Assembly: GCA_029202985.1 (NCBI GenBank)
Contig: CP119316.1
Span: 1,054,001 to 1,118,000, forward strand
Source of the DNA: Candidatus Andeanibacterium colombiense
GTDB taxonomy: Bacteria > Pseudomonadota > Alphaproteobacteria > Sphingomonadales > Sphingomonadaceae
DNA length: 64,000 bases
Direction of reading: 5' to 3'
Shown: one piece after another, positions 27,156 to 35,039 of the stretch
How positions within the stretch are numbered: the first letter of the stretch is position 1
How the letters are laid out: each line of letters opens with the position of its first letter
Translations under genes and position numbers: made by a program
Notes under the pieces: generated by a model
Told to the model about the DNA's origin: nothing
Seen by the model: the letters and a program-made list of their open reading frames with translations, nothing else
The model's database searches: none

Positions 27156-28514
27156 CTACTGCTCCACATTGCGCGGGACAGTGGTGGGATAGGGTTCATC
27201 GCTCCACTGCATCTCCATTGCGTCCCTGATAAAGCGGATGCGCAGCTGATCGTCGTAGCCTTCGACGTTGAACCAGCCATCATTGGTCAAAGGGGCCAAC
27301 CGATGGGCCACGCCGTCGCGGTCGGAGAAAACAAGTTTGCCGCTTTCAATCGCTATTTTGCGTTCGCCGTACTGCCCGGCAAAAGGAACCAAATTTGCCT
27401 GTGGGACAGGCACGGGATGAAGCTGGGCTTCGACGATGGGCAGCGCCCAAGCCCACTCTGCAAGGTCACCGGGATCAGCATCAGTACGAGTCACAAGCGT
27501 CTTCAGAGCAACCACCTCGGCAGTTGGCAAAGCTTGGACAGGATCCACAGGGACGTCCGGTTGCACGCCCACGCCTTCCCAGTTGCCACCCGACACGGGG
27601 TGGACCGGACGACCAAACGACGCACTGAGCATGAACCCGGGTGCCACCGGCGTGAAGCTGTTGTTGTTGGCTGCACCGGCGGTTTTCTCGCCGATCAGCG
27701 TCCCAAGTTTGAACTGCTGTACATCGTAGGCGAAGGCTTCCGCCGCGGACCCGACCCGGCTGTCAATCAGCACAAACAATGGTTTACCCTTCAGGCGGCC
27801 GGCCGGAAGGTAATCAAGAGTGCGTGATTGTTCCGGCGCAGTGCCCTGCTGCAGGAAAGTCATATCCAGCTGGTCGCCATCCATGAAGTGGCTCAGCAGG
27901 TATCTGACCGCAGCATGAGAGCCCCCTCCGTTGCCTCGCAAGTCAACGATGACCGCGTCCCCGCCGCGCAGAAAACGCATGGCATCGTCATACGCGGCGC
28001 CCGTCTGATCATCGACCCATTCGAAGCCAGTGATCTTCAGGTACCGTATGTTTCCCGGCAGGATGCTCATATCTGCCAACCCGTGATGGGTGCGTGCCGC
28101 CTGCCTTGCGTGTAACGCTGCCAACTCGCCTGTTTCCGTCAGGGCTCCGTTGCGTTCGTCTGCAACCGCTGCGGCATAATCCTGCGGTGCGTAGTCCAGA
28201 TACATATGCTTGTCCTGGCTAGCCTCCCGCAAATCCTCGGTAACGCGCGCGGCGAAGGTCCACGGGTCGGTGATGTTATAGCGGTCCGACACCAAGCCGC
28301 GGTTCAGGCGGTCAACGAGGGCGGGGGTCCGATCGGGGAAGACATAGTCCGCCTGGATGGTTCGTATCATTACGGCGACTGCAGCGGACCGGTCAGAAGG
28401 GGTTAGACTGACAGTTTTAACCGGCGCTGCAGCAACGGGTGCTGCCCTTTGTGGGATGGCAGGGGATGAACCAAGCACAAGCATGGCCACGAATGCACCG
28501 CGTAGTAACGTCAC
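27156..28514 (-). CDS. Secreted S41-family serine peptidase (IRBP/CtpA-like)
   Basis: 452 residues starting with GTG 28514, which overlaps the MarR stop (GTGA). An N-terminal hydrophobic signal (LLRGAFVAMLVLGSSPAIPQ) is followed by a tail-specific protease core: DLRGNGGGSHAAVRYLL at about 191-207 and the nucleophile Ser256 in DSRVGSAAEAFAY, with EKTAGAANN. No PDZ domain is obvious between signal and core, as in IRBP-type members. The C-terminal 90 residues form a beta-rich domain. By hand count, bases 27661-27720 are 33/60 G+C against 42/60 for 26101-26160 in acs, so base composition differs from its neighbours. Confidence 0.88.
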   Translation of the reverse strand: MTLLRGAFVAMLVLGSSPAIPQRAAPVAAAPVKTVSLTPSDRSAAVAVMIRTIQADYVFPDRTPALVDRLNRGLVSDRYNITDPWTFAARVTEDLREASQDKHMYLDYAPQDYAAAVADERNGALTETGELAALHARQAARTHHGLADMSILPGNIRYLKITGFEWVDDQTGAAYDDAMRFLRGGDAVIVDLRGNGGGSHAAVRYLLSHFMDGDQLDMTFLQQGTAPEQSRTLDYLPAGRLKGKPLFVLIDSRVGSAAEAFAYDVQQFKLGTLIGEKTAGAANNNSFTPVAPGFMLSASFGRPVHPVSGGNWEGVGVQPDVPVDPVQALPTAEVVALKTLVTRTDADPGDLAEWAWALPIVEAQLHPVPVPQANLVPFAGQYGERKIAIESGKLVFSDRDGVAHRLAPLTNDGWFNVEGYDDQLRIRFIRDAMEMQWSDEPYPTTVPRNVEQ

Positions 28515-28990
28515 GCCAAGTCCTCCGAGGCAGTCCTACTTTTCAAAATACGATCGAGAAACGGACGCTTCTTCAGCGCGTCGAGCAGGCTGATCAGAAC
28601 TTCAGCAACGGGTTGGCCCAGGTCAGCATCAAGCGTGCGCGCAGCAGCTTCGGTTGCCTTCCAGCACGCTTCCAACTCGGGCAAAATCTTGAGTGCATAG
28701 GGGGTTAGCGAAACCATTCGTTCGCGACCGTCTGTGCCAGGCGCTGTCGACACCAGACCCATTTTTGCCATCTGCGAAACGGTTTGGCTGGTAGCCGAAT
28801 GGCTTACAGTTGCTCGTTCCGCGAGGACCCGCAAAGGCAACGGACCGCTCAGGGACAATGCTTTCACTACGGGCGTAAATCGCGCCCGATAGTCCAATCC
28901 TGCACGCTTGTAGCTCTCATCCACTGCGCCATCGAGTTCCTCGATAAGGCGGCGTAAAAGGGTGCCAAGGGTGGCGTGCGGAACGAGCAT
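28511..28990 (-). CDS. MarR-family transcriptional regulator
   Basis: 159 residues from ATG 28990; the frame is open upstream to 29143 but that extension is AT-rich non-coding-like sequence. Winged HTH at about residues 55-110: LPLRVLAERATVSHSATSQT is the helix-turn-helix and GTDGRERMVSLT the wing. It forms a translationally coupled pair with the S41 peptidase gene (four-base overlap), so it probably controls that peptidase and itself; a 12-base palindrome lies ten bases upstream. Ligand unknown. Confidence 0.85.
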   Translation of the reverse strand: MLVPHATLGTLLRRLIEELDGAVDESYKRAGLDYRARFTPVVKALSLSGPLPLRVLAERATVSHSATSQTVSQMAKMGLVSTAPGTDGRERMVSLTPYALKILPELEACWKATEAAARTLDADLGQPVAEVLISLLDALKKRPFLDRILKSRTASEDLA

Positions 28991-29347
28991 GCAAATTACA
29001 TAAGCGCTTATATATTTTTTGCCAAATATTTCGTGCCTCTGTGTTTTTACGCGAGCGGCGCCGGCGCATGTCCGCTTTCGACCCATCGCGGATGGTCGAC
29101 TTCTTCTCCCGTTAACTGGAGAAGAAATGTACCAAAAAACCATTTTCCTACACGTGCCCGATCTGCTTCATCGTGCCGGAGGACGCTCACGCCTTTCCGC
29201 AACGACGCGAGCATCCGCCATGGCCAGTGCAAACATTGGGACCATTCGCGCGAAGACGCGGCGCTTTCGCCTCAAGCGCGTTCGCGGGGATGGTGCGAAG
29301 GCGCGGCCGACGATACAGCTTCGACAAATCGACAATGAGAGAATGCG
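28991..29347. other. Gene-free gap between MarR and GST genes
   Basis: Contains the MarR palindrome and promoter-like AT tract, a 9-base hairpin (ttcttctcc 29101-29109 / ggagaagaa 29118-29126) that resembles a solo end of the R1-type repeats, the motif ttttcctaca (near 29144) shared with two other gaps, and about 190 bases of unrecognised sequence before the GST start. No convincing gene. Confidence 0.55.
29000..29011. promoter_or_regulatory. Palindrome ataagcgcttat upstream of MarR-S41 pair
   Basis: Perfect 12-base palindrome ten bases upstream of the MarR start codon, next to an AT-rich tract (tatattttttgccaaatatt) that could hold the -10 and -35 elements. Position and symmetry fit an autoregulatory MarR operator; inference only. 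Confidence 0.55.
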
Positions 29348-29974
29348 ATGATCACCATCTACCACATCCCCCGCACCCGTTCGATCCGCATCGTCTGGCT
29401 GATGGAGGAACTCGGCGAGGAGTACCGGATCGAGCGGCTCAGCATGCCGGTGCCGGCCGAATATCTCGAGATCAGCCCGACCGGGCTGGTCCCGGCGATC
29501 GATGATGGCGACATCCGCATGATCGGGTCGATCGCGATCCTGCAATATCTCACCGGCCGCCGGCTGATGGCGGGCGACGCGGCAGCCAAGGCGCTGACGG
29601 TCGGCCCGCAGCCCGATCCCGCCGCCTATGCCGAACACCTCCAGCTGCTCCATTTCGGCGAGGCCGACATCGCGACCCCGGTCAGCGCGATCTTCCGCAC
29701 CCAGCTGATGGCGAAGGACGGCGATCCGGTGAACCCGACCTACGATTACCTGATCGGCGCGGTCGGCAAGCGGCTCGCGTGGATCGAGGATCTGCTCGAC
29801 GATGGGCGGACCTGGGCGACCGGCGAGAACTTCACCATCGCCGACATCTCGCTGTTCTACGGGATCAGCCGGCTCGAAGTGAGCCGGCTCGGCCATCTGC
29901 TCACCCCTAACCTCGCCGCCTATCTCGGCCGGCTGCAGGCGCGTCCGGCCTATCTGCGCGCGATCGAGGTTTAG
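29348..29974 (+). CDS. Glutathione S-transferase family protein
   Basis: 208 residues. Thioredoxin-like N-terminal domain (ITIYHIPRTRSIRIVWLMEE; SPTGLVPAIDDGD with the cis-Pro) and an all-helical C-terminal domain containing TGENFTIADISLF, the N-capping box of GSTs. Sphingomonads use such GSTs for beta-aryl ether cleavage (LigE/F/G/P) as well as detoxification; this one does not show residues that let me place it in the etherase groups. The usual Glu-Ser of the gamma-Glu site is replaced by Gly-Ser (MIGSIAILQYL). It stands alone, 60 bases before the beta-propeller gene. Confidence 0.9.
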   Translation: MITIYHIPRTRSIRIVWLMEELGEEYRIERLSMPVPAEYLEISPTGLVPAIDDGDIRMIGSIAILQYLTGRRLMAGDAAAKALTVGPQPDPAAYAEHLQLLHFGEADIATPVSAIFRTQLMAKDGDPVNPTYDYLIGAVGKRLAWIEDLLDDGRTWATGENFTIADISLFYGISRLEVSRLGHLLTPNLAAYLGRLQARPAYLRAIEV

Positions 29975-30034
29975 GCCGCAAACAGCGCTGGTATTACGAT
30001 TGACTCGAATCATAACAAAAAACACATTGCCGCG

Positions 30035-31030
30035 ATGAGCATCGGGCGCGCAGCGGCGTTTCTCCTCTTCCTGTCGCTTCTGCCCGGCGCGGCCAGCGCC
30101 GCGCCGGAGACGATGCCCGGGCTGCCCGAGATACAGCAGCCCTATTCCGAGCTTCCGCAGACCGCGAGTTTTCCGGTCGCGAAGCTCGATGCCGACTGGG
30201 TCGCGATAGCGCCCGACGCGGTGTGGGTCGCGGGCAAGGGCCCCGACGTCGTCGTCCGCATCGATCCGGCCGCGAATGCCGAAACCGCCACGGTCGCCCT
30301 GCCCGGCGCCGCCTGTGCGGGGCTCGCGTTCGGCTTCGGCAGCCTGTGGGTCCCGATCTGCGGAACGGACGCCTATTCGGTGGTGCGGATCGACGGCGCC
30401 AGCGGCCGCATTGTCGCAACGCTGCCGATGGGCCCGCCTGCGGAGGGCGGGATCGCGGCGGGCAAGGATGCGGTGTGGTTCGTCGTAGACGGCACCACGC
30501 TGGTCGCGATCGATCCGGCGACGAACCAGCCCGTCCATCGTACCGCGATCGCCGGCGGCTCGCAGGTCCCGATCGTCGAGGGCGATACAGTGTGGGTCAG
30601 CAGCACCGACCACGATCTCGTCACCGCGGTCGATGCGCGTAGCGGCAACGTGATCGGCACGACCGCGACCGGCTCGAAGCCGCATTTCCTCGCCGCGGGC
30701 GACGGCTCGATCTGGACGCTCAACCAGGGCGACGGCACGGTGACCCGGATCGACGCCGGCACCCGTCAGGTCACCGCGACGATCCCGCTCGGCCTGCCGC
30801 GCAAGGGCGGCGACATCGCCTACGATCATGGCGTGCTGGCGGTGACGCAGGTCGGCGTGCCGCTGACCGTGATCGATGCAAACACCGATAGCCCGCTGGT
30901 CCAGTGGGTCGGCCCCGGCGGCGACTCCCTGCGCCTCGGGCACGGCTCGATCTGGCTGACCGATTATTTGAACGGCACGCTGGTCCGGATCGAACCGCAG
31001 GCGGCGGCGCGCGGAAAGCCGCGCCGATAA
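30035..31030 (+). CDS. Secreted beta-propeller protein (virginiamycin B lyase/YncE-like)
   Basis: 331 residues. A signal peptide (about 1-22, FLLFLSLLPGAASA) is followed by repeating blades with the pattern VWVxxxGxxxVxxIDPxTxxxxxxI (for example DAVWVAGKGPDVVVRIDPAA, GDTVWVSSTDHDLVTAVDAR, GSIWTLNQGDGTVTRIDAGT), six to seven in number. This is the Vgb/YncE NHL-like fold, usually a periplasmic binding or lyase scaffold. The catalytic His/Glu of antibiotic lyase Vgb were not checked residue by residue. The gene ends 53 bases before ligA, same strand, and could share its transcript. Confidence 0.82.
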   Translation: MSIGRAAAFLLFLSLLPGAASAAPETMPGLPEIQQPYSELPQTASFPVAKLDADWVAIAPDAVWVAGKGPDVVVRIDPAANAETATVALPGAACAGLAFGFGSLWVPICGTDAYSVVRIDGASGRIVATLPMGPPAEGGIAAGKDAVWFVVDGTTLVAIDPATNQPVHRTAIAGGSQVPIVEGDTVWVSSTDHDLVTAVDARSGNVIGTTATGSKPHFLAAGDGSIWTLNQGDGTVTRIDAGTRQVTATIPLGLPRKGGDIAYDHGVLAVTQVGVPLTVIDANTDSPLVQWVGPGGDSLRLGHGSIWLTDYLNGTLVRIEPQAAARGKPRR

Positions 31031-31083
31031 AGCGGTTCGTCCCGGCCTTCGCAAGCGCAGCATAGTGTGTTAGGGGCGCCCGC

Positions 31084-31494
31084 ATGCGTCACCGTCTCTA
31101 CCCGCTCGAAGATCTCGAGGACATTCCGGGCACCACCGTGTTCACCGCCAAGCGCTCGCGCCAGGCGTACCATCTCCACAAGTTCTGCATGTCGCTGATG
31201 GACGCCGCGAACCGCGACGCCTTCCGCGACGACGAGCGCGCCTATCTCGACCGGTTCCGGATGAGCGAGGAGCAGAAGCAGGCGGTGCTCCACCGCGATT
31301 TCAGCCGGTTGATCGATCTCGGCGGGAATATCTATTTCCTCGTCAAGCTCAGCAACACCGATGGCTGGAGTGCGCAGAAGGCGGTCGGTTCGATGACCGA
31401 CCTGACGCCCGACGAATATGCCGCGATGATGCGCGCCGGGGGCCGCAGCCCCGAAGGACAGCGCTCGATCCGGGACAACAAGGACAAGCAATAG
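31084..31494 (+). CDS. ligA: Protocatechuate 4,5-dioxygenase alpha subunit-like
   Basis: 136 residues, close to the 139 of Sphingobium LigA. DIPGTTVFTAKRSRQAYHLH near the start, LIDLGGNIYFLVKLSNTDGW, GSMTDLTPDEYAAMM and GGRSPEGQRSI match LigA through its length. The alpha subunit caps the active site of LigB. Its stop TAG overlaps the ligB GTG by one base, as expected for a heterodimer made in equal amounts. Other ring-cleavage genes (ligC, ligI, ligJ, ligK) are not in the window, so the natural substrate might be protocatechuate, gallate or a methylated relative. Confidence 0.9.
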   Translation: MRHRLYPLEDLEDIPGTTVFTAKRSRQAYHLHKFCMSLMDAANRDAFRDDERAYLDRFRMSEEQKQAVLHRDFSRLIDLGGNIYFLVKLSNTDGWSAQKAVGSMTDLTPDEYAAMMRAGGRSPEGQRSIRDNKDKQ

Positions 31495-32336
31495 TGGCAC
31501 GCATCACCGCTGGCATCGCGACCAGCCATGTCCCCGCGATCGGCGCCGCGATCGACCTGGGCAAGACCGGGGACGATTACTGGGCACCAGTCTTCGCCGG
31601 TTACGAATGGGCGAAGGAATGGATCAAGCACAACACGCCCGACGTGGTGATCCTGGTCTATAACGATCACGCCTCGGCGATGATGCTCGACATCGTCCCG
31701 ACCTTTGCGCTGGGCTTCGCCGAAGAGTTCGAACCGGCCGACGAAGGCTGGGGCGCGCGCCCGGTGCCGACCGTGATCAACGACACCGATCTTGCCGGCC
31801 ATATCGCCGAGCAATTGGTGCTCGATGAATTCGACATCACCATCATGAACGACATCAAGGTCGATCACGGCCTGACCGTGCCGCTGAGCCTGATGTTCGG
31901 CCAGCCGAGCGAATGGCCGTGCAAGGTGATCCCGCTGGCGGTCAACGTGACCCAGTTCCCGACCCCGTCGGGCGAACGCTGCTGGCAGCTTGGCGCGGCG
32001 ATCCGCGATGCGGTGATGTCCTATCCGGAAGACCTCAACGTCCAGGTCTGGGGCACCGGCGGCATGAGCCACCAGCTCCAGGGGCCGCGCGCCGGGCTGA
32101 TCAATCCCGAGTTTGACAACGCCTTCCTCGACAATCTCACCGCCCACACCACCGCGCTGCGCCACATCACCCGCCTAGAATATCTCCGCCAGGCGGGGAC
32201 CGAAGGGATCGAACTGATCATGTGGCTGATCATGCGCGCGGCGATGGGCAAGAGCGTGGAGGAACTGCACCGCTTCTACCACGTGCCGGCGTCGAACACC
32301 GCGGTCGGCCATATCGTGCTCAAACCGCTGGACTAA
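31494..32336 (+). CDS. ligB: Protocatechuate 4,5-dioxygenase beta subunit-like
   Basis: 280 residues from GTG 31494 (Sphingobium LigB has 302). Type II extradiol dioxygenase with the Fe(II) ligands His12 (ATSHVPAIG), His59 (YNDHASAM) and Glu240 (GIELIMW), and the catalytic His193 in GTGGMSHQLQG, matching LigB His12/His61/Glu242/His195 with a two-residue shift. It opens the ring of protocatechuate between C4 and C5, giving 4-carboxy-2-hydroxymuconate semialdehyde, in the lower pathway from vanillin and syringyl compounds. It fits with ferBA in the same window, which would produce vanillin upstream. Confidence 0.92.
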   Translation: MARITAGIATSHVPAIGAAIDLGKTGDDYWAPVFAGYEWAKEWIKHNTPDVVILVYNDHASAMMLDIVPTFALGFAEEFEPADEGWGARPVPTVINDTDLAGHIAEQLVLDEFDITIMNDIKVDHGLTVPLSLMFGQPSEWPCKVIPLAVNVTQFPTPSGERCWQLGAAIRDAVMSYPEDLNVQVWGTGGMSHQLQGPRAGLINPEFDNAFLDNLTAHTTALRHITRLEYLRQAGTEGIELIMWLIMRAAMGKSVEELHRFYHVPASNTAVGHIVLKPLD

Positions 32337-32345
32337 GCATTCCCC

Positions 32346-32367
32346 TTCGTTAGACTTAGTCAACGAA
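32346..32367. promoter_or_regulatory. Inverted repeat TTCGTT-n10-AACGAA upstream of the 32394 gene
   Basis: Arms ttcgtt (32346-32351) and aacgaa (32362-32367) enclose agacttagtc. The 14 bases gacttagtcaacga (32353-32366) recur exactly at 59324-59337 upstream of the siderophore receptor. A regulator site or promoter is possible. It sits 9 bases after the ligB stop. Confidence 0.45.
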
Positions 32368-32393
32368 ACACCCGAAAAGGGGAGAGGGGAATC

Positions 32394-33422
32394 ATGCACA
32401 AATCGCTCCGCAAGGCGGCGCTCGCTTTCGCTTTGGCCGTGGGTACCGGCCTTGCCGGCAGCGCTTCCGCGCAGCCGGTCGCCCCTCCCACACCCGCGCC
32501 GCAGGCGTGCCAGCGCGACTGCCTCGAAGGCTTCGTGAACAAATACCTCGCCGCGATGGCCGCGCACAAGGTCGATCCCGCGCTGTTCGCCCCGAACGTC
32601 CGCTTCACCGAGAACGGCATCCAGCTGCCCTTCGGCACCGAAGGCCTGTGGGCCACCGCCAGCGGGGTCGGCCAGTACAAGCTCTACGTTCCTGACATCG
32701 AGACCCAGAACGTCGCCTTCCTCGGCACGGTGCTGGAACAGGCTTCGTCTTCCGCCACCGGTCCGCAGCGACCGCCCGAACTGGTCGGTCTGTCGCTGCG
32801 CCTGCGGATCGCCGACGGGAAAATCGCGGAAGTCGAACAGATCGCCGCGCGGCCCGAGCGCCCGCTTGGCCCGAATGCCGGAAACGTCAGCAGCAGCCCG
32901 TTCCCCGCGACCGGCGAGGCGGTCGAGAAGATGGGCGCGCCCAATGCGCGCTTCCTGACCGCGATCCCCGAGAAGGACCGCCACAGCCGCGCCGATCTGG
33001 TCCGCATCGGCAATTATTATTTCGACGCGGTCGAGCGGAATACCGGTCACGATTACTACCCGTTCAGCGACGACTGCCTGCGGCATGAGAACGGCATCGT
33101 CACCGCCGGCCCGCCGACGCCCGAATTCCCGCAGCGTAAGGCGTGCAAGCAACAGCTCCAGACCTCGCTGATCGGCGCGGTCACCAGCATCCGCGACCGC
33201 CGCTTCGTCGCGATCGACCGCGAGCGCGGGATCGCCTTCGCCTTCGCCTTCTTCGACCACCGCCCGATCGACTGGACCTGGCAGCTCGGCGAATTGTTCA
33301 AGATCGACGGCGAGAACATCACCCAGGTCGAGGCGATCTTCATCCGCGGGCCCTATGGTGTGTGCTCGGGCTGGAGCACCTATGAGCAATGCCGCAGCGA
33401 ACAGCCGCGGGATGAGCGGTGA
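32394..33422 (+). CDS. Secreted NTF2-like protein of unknown function, ligAB neighbour
   Basis: 342 residues with a clear signal peptide (about 1-26, ending GSASAQ). The mature protein appears to hold two NTF2/SnoaL-like halves: CLEGFVNKYLAAMAAHKVDP starts the first, and LVRIGNYYFDAVERNTGHDY the second, each the first helix pair of the cone fold. Cysteines at the starts (QACQRDC) and in the DDCLRHENG and KACKQQ regions suggest disulfides, consistent with periplasmic location. Strong ribosome site (gggagagggg). It lies 57 bases after ligB, followed by a related secreted protein. The function is unknown; an aromatic-binding or isomerase role is only suggested by context. Confidence 0.75.
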   Translation: MHKSLRKAALAFALAVGTGLAGSASAQPVAPPTPAPQACQRDCLEGFVNKYLAAMAAHKVDPALFAPNVRFTENGIQLPFGTEGLWATASGVGQYKLYVPDIETQNVAFLGTVLEQASSSATGPQRPPELVGLSLRLRIADGKIAEVEQIAARPERPLGPNAGNVSSSPFPATGEAVEKMGAPNARFLTAIPEKDRHSRADLVRIGNYYFDAVERNTGHDYYPFSDDCLRHENGIVTAGPPTPEFPQRKACKQQLQTSLIGAVTSIRDRRFVAIDRERGIAFAFAFFDHRPIDWTWQLGELFKIDGENITQVEAIFIRGPYGVCSGWSTYEQCRSEQPRDER

Positions 33423-33454
33423 CCAATGCGAAATCTTGGGGGAGGATTGAAACC

Positions 33455-34342
33455 ATGATCAAGAAACTGCTGCTTGCCGCCGCGCTGCTGTGCGGAACCG
33501 CACCCGCGTTCGCCCAGAACGGCCCGCCGCCCAGCCCCTACGCTCCGTTGCAGGACCATCCCCGCTGCACCCGCGACGAACTCAAGGCGGCAACCGCCGC
33601 TTATGTCCAGGCGCAGAAGAGCGGCGACATCTCGCAGCTGCGGCTCGATCCAAAGGCGCATTTCCTCGAGAACATGAAGGACGTCGAGAAGGGCGCCGGC
33701 CTGTGGAACACCGCGCTGCCGATCGCGCACGACATGAGCTTCCACGACGACAAGCGCTGCAAGAGTTTCACCGAGATCGTCGTCACCCAAGGCGGCAAGC
33801 CCTATGTGATCGGCACAAGGCTGTATCTTCACCAGGGCAAGATCATCCGCGTTGACAGCATCGTGACAAAACCGGGCGACTGGCTGTTCAACGCCAATGC
33901 CTATGACAAATACTCGAAGGCAGAGGACTGGTCGCCGCTGTTCAAATACCAGCTGACCGAGCCGAAGGAGATGATCCGCGGCGCCAATGCCTATCTCGAC
34001 GGCTTCGCCGACAAGTTCACCGACATTCCGTGGGGCACCCCCTGCGCGCGGCTGGAAGGCGGCGCCTATACCAACCCCAAGGGCGATCCGCATGCGAGCT
34101 GCGAGATCGGCCTGCCGCCCGGTGTGCTCTACATCGTCAACCGCGACTATCTGATCGACGAGGAGAAAGGCGTGATCAACGTGTTCTGCCGCTTCGGCGG
34201 ATCGACCGGCGGGCCCGACAGCCACAGCTTCCGCTTCATCGACGGCAAGATCCGCGCGGTCCACACGCTCAGCGCGCTGCAAGGCCCGCAAGCGGACGAC
34301 AACGGCGGGATCGTGCGCGGCGCGGGGATCAACGGGAGCTAG
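33455..34342 (+). CDS. Second secreted NTF2-like protein of unknown function
   Basis: 295 residues from ATG 33455 (gggggagga upstream); an earlier in-frame start at 33419 would disrupt the signal peptide MIKKLLLAAALLCGTAPAFA. Mature segments HPRCTRDELKAATAAYVQAQ and SAEDWSPLFKYQ-like repeats, and cysteine-containing strands (DDKRCKSF, GTPCARLEGGAY, HASCEIG, VFCRFGG), parallel the gene before it without being near-identical; both look like the DUF8021/NTF2-type secreted domain. Starts 32 bases after its neighbour, so the pair is cotranscribed, possibly with ligAB. Function unknown. Confidence 0.72.
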   Translation: MIKKLLLAAALLCGTAPAFAQNGPPPSPYAPLQDHPRCTRDELKAATAAYVQAQKSGDISQLRLDPKAHFLENMKDVEKGAGLWNTALPIAHDMSFHDDKRCKSFTEIVVTQGGKPYVIGTRLYLHQGKIIRVDSIVTKPGDWLFNANAYDKYSKAEDWSPLFKYQLTEPKEMIRGANAYLDGFADKFTDIPWGTPCARLEGGAYTNPKGDPHASCEIGLPPGVLYIVNRDYLIDEEKGVINVFCRFGGSTGGPDSHSFRFIDGKIRAVHTLSALQGPQADDNGGIVRGAGINGS

Positions 34343-34386
34343 CAACCTCCCCCCTCACACCTATATCGGGCCGAAGGGGAACTTCG

Positions 34387-34626
34387 ATGCAGTGGATCGT
34401 CGCCGGAATAATCCTGCTGGTCGGCCTCGCAGGCATGTTCATGCTCGTCAGCTCCGGCACCGCCACCCGCCGCAAGGGCGCCGCCGCTTCGTTCTTCACC
34501 GGAGTGGCCGAAGTGTTCGATCCCGGCGCGGCGATGATCGCGCTCGAGAACGAGAAGCGCGCGAATATGCTGGGTGAAAAGGAGGATGGCGATCCGCCAG
34601 ATCCCTCAGATCCGACGCGGCGTTAA
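34387..34626 (+). CDS. Small single-pass membrane protein, hypothetical
   Basis: 79 residues: an N-terminal membrane helix (WIVAGIILLVGLAGMFMLVS) and a charged tail with an EDGDPPDPSDPTRR end. No family recognised. ATG 34387 follows aagggga at a good distance, and codon use (G/C at third positions) is like the neighbours, which supports a real gene. Confidence 0.6.
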   Translation: MQWIVAGIILLVGLAGMFMLVSSGTATRRKGAAASFFTGVAEVFDPGAAMIALENEKRANMLGEKEDGDPPDPSDPTRR

Positions 34627-34673
34627 CCGCGCCCGCGCAACGCATTCTTAATCCCGCTCCGTCACAAGGCGGC

Positions 34674-35039
34674 ATGAGCAGGGCACCGAGAGCACGACTG
34701 GTGCGGACCGAAAATCCGCGCACCGCCTCCCGTCATCGCGTGTCGATCGCGGGGCGGCTCGGCATCGGCGAACGCCCGGCGGCCGACATCCTCGTCACCG
34801 ATCTCGGCTCCAGGGGCTGCAGCCTGCAAGGCGACGCGGTCGGCGTGACCCGCGCGATCCCGCTGACCCTGTGGCTCGGCGAAGTCGGCCCGATCGCGGG
34901 CAAGCTCAAATGGGCGAAAGCCGGTTCCCTCGGCGTAATGTTCGACGATCCGCTTGGGGATGACGTCGTCGGTGCGCTGCGCGGCGCCGCCGCGCGGGAC
35001 AAGGTGCCGCCGATGAGGCCTCCCGAGCCTGCGGCCTAG
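34674..35039 (+). CDS. PilZ-domain protein
   Basis: 121 residues. RTENPRTASRHRVSIAGRLG holds the R-x-x-x-R c-di-GMP arginine motif in a degenerate form, and VTDLGSRGCSLQGD is the D-x-S-x-x-G motif with Ser in DLGSRG order; GSLGVMFDDPL closes the beta-barrel. Small stand-alone PilZ proteins are common in sphingomonads and may act as c-di-GMP receptors, but loss of the clean motif means binding is uncertain. Its last four bases overlap the convergent hydrolase gene. Confidence 0.75.
   Translation: MSRAPRARLVRTENPRTASRHRVSIAGRLGIGERPAADILVTDLGSRGCSLQGDAVGVTRAIPLTLWLGEVGPIAGKLKWAKAGSLGVMFDDPLGDDVVGALRGAAARDKVPPMRPPEPAA

Noticed and set aside
28991..29347. Short plus-strand frames (for example 28976-29338 and 29019-29351)
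   Set aside because: Mixed codon bias, no ribosome site, interrupted by repeat hairpin; not supported as genes.
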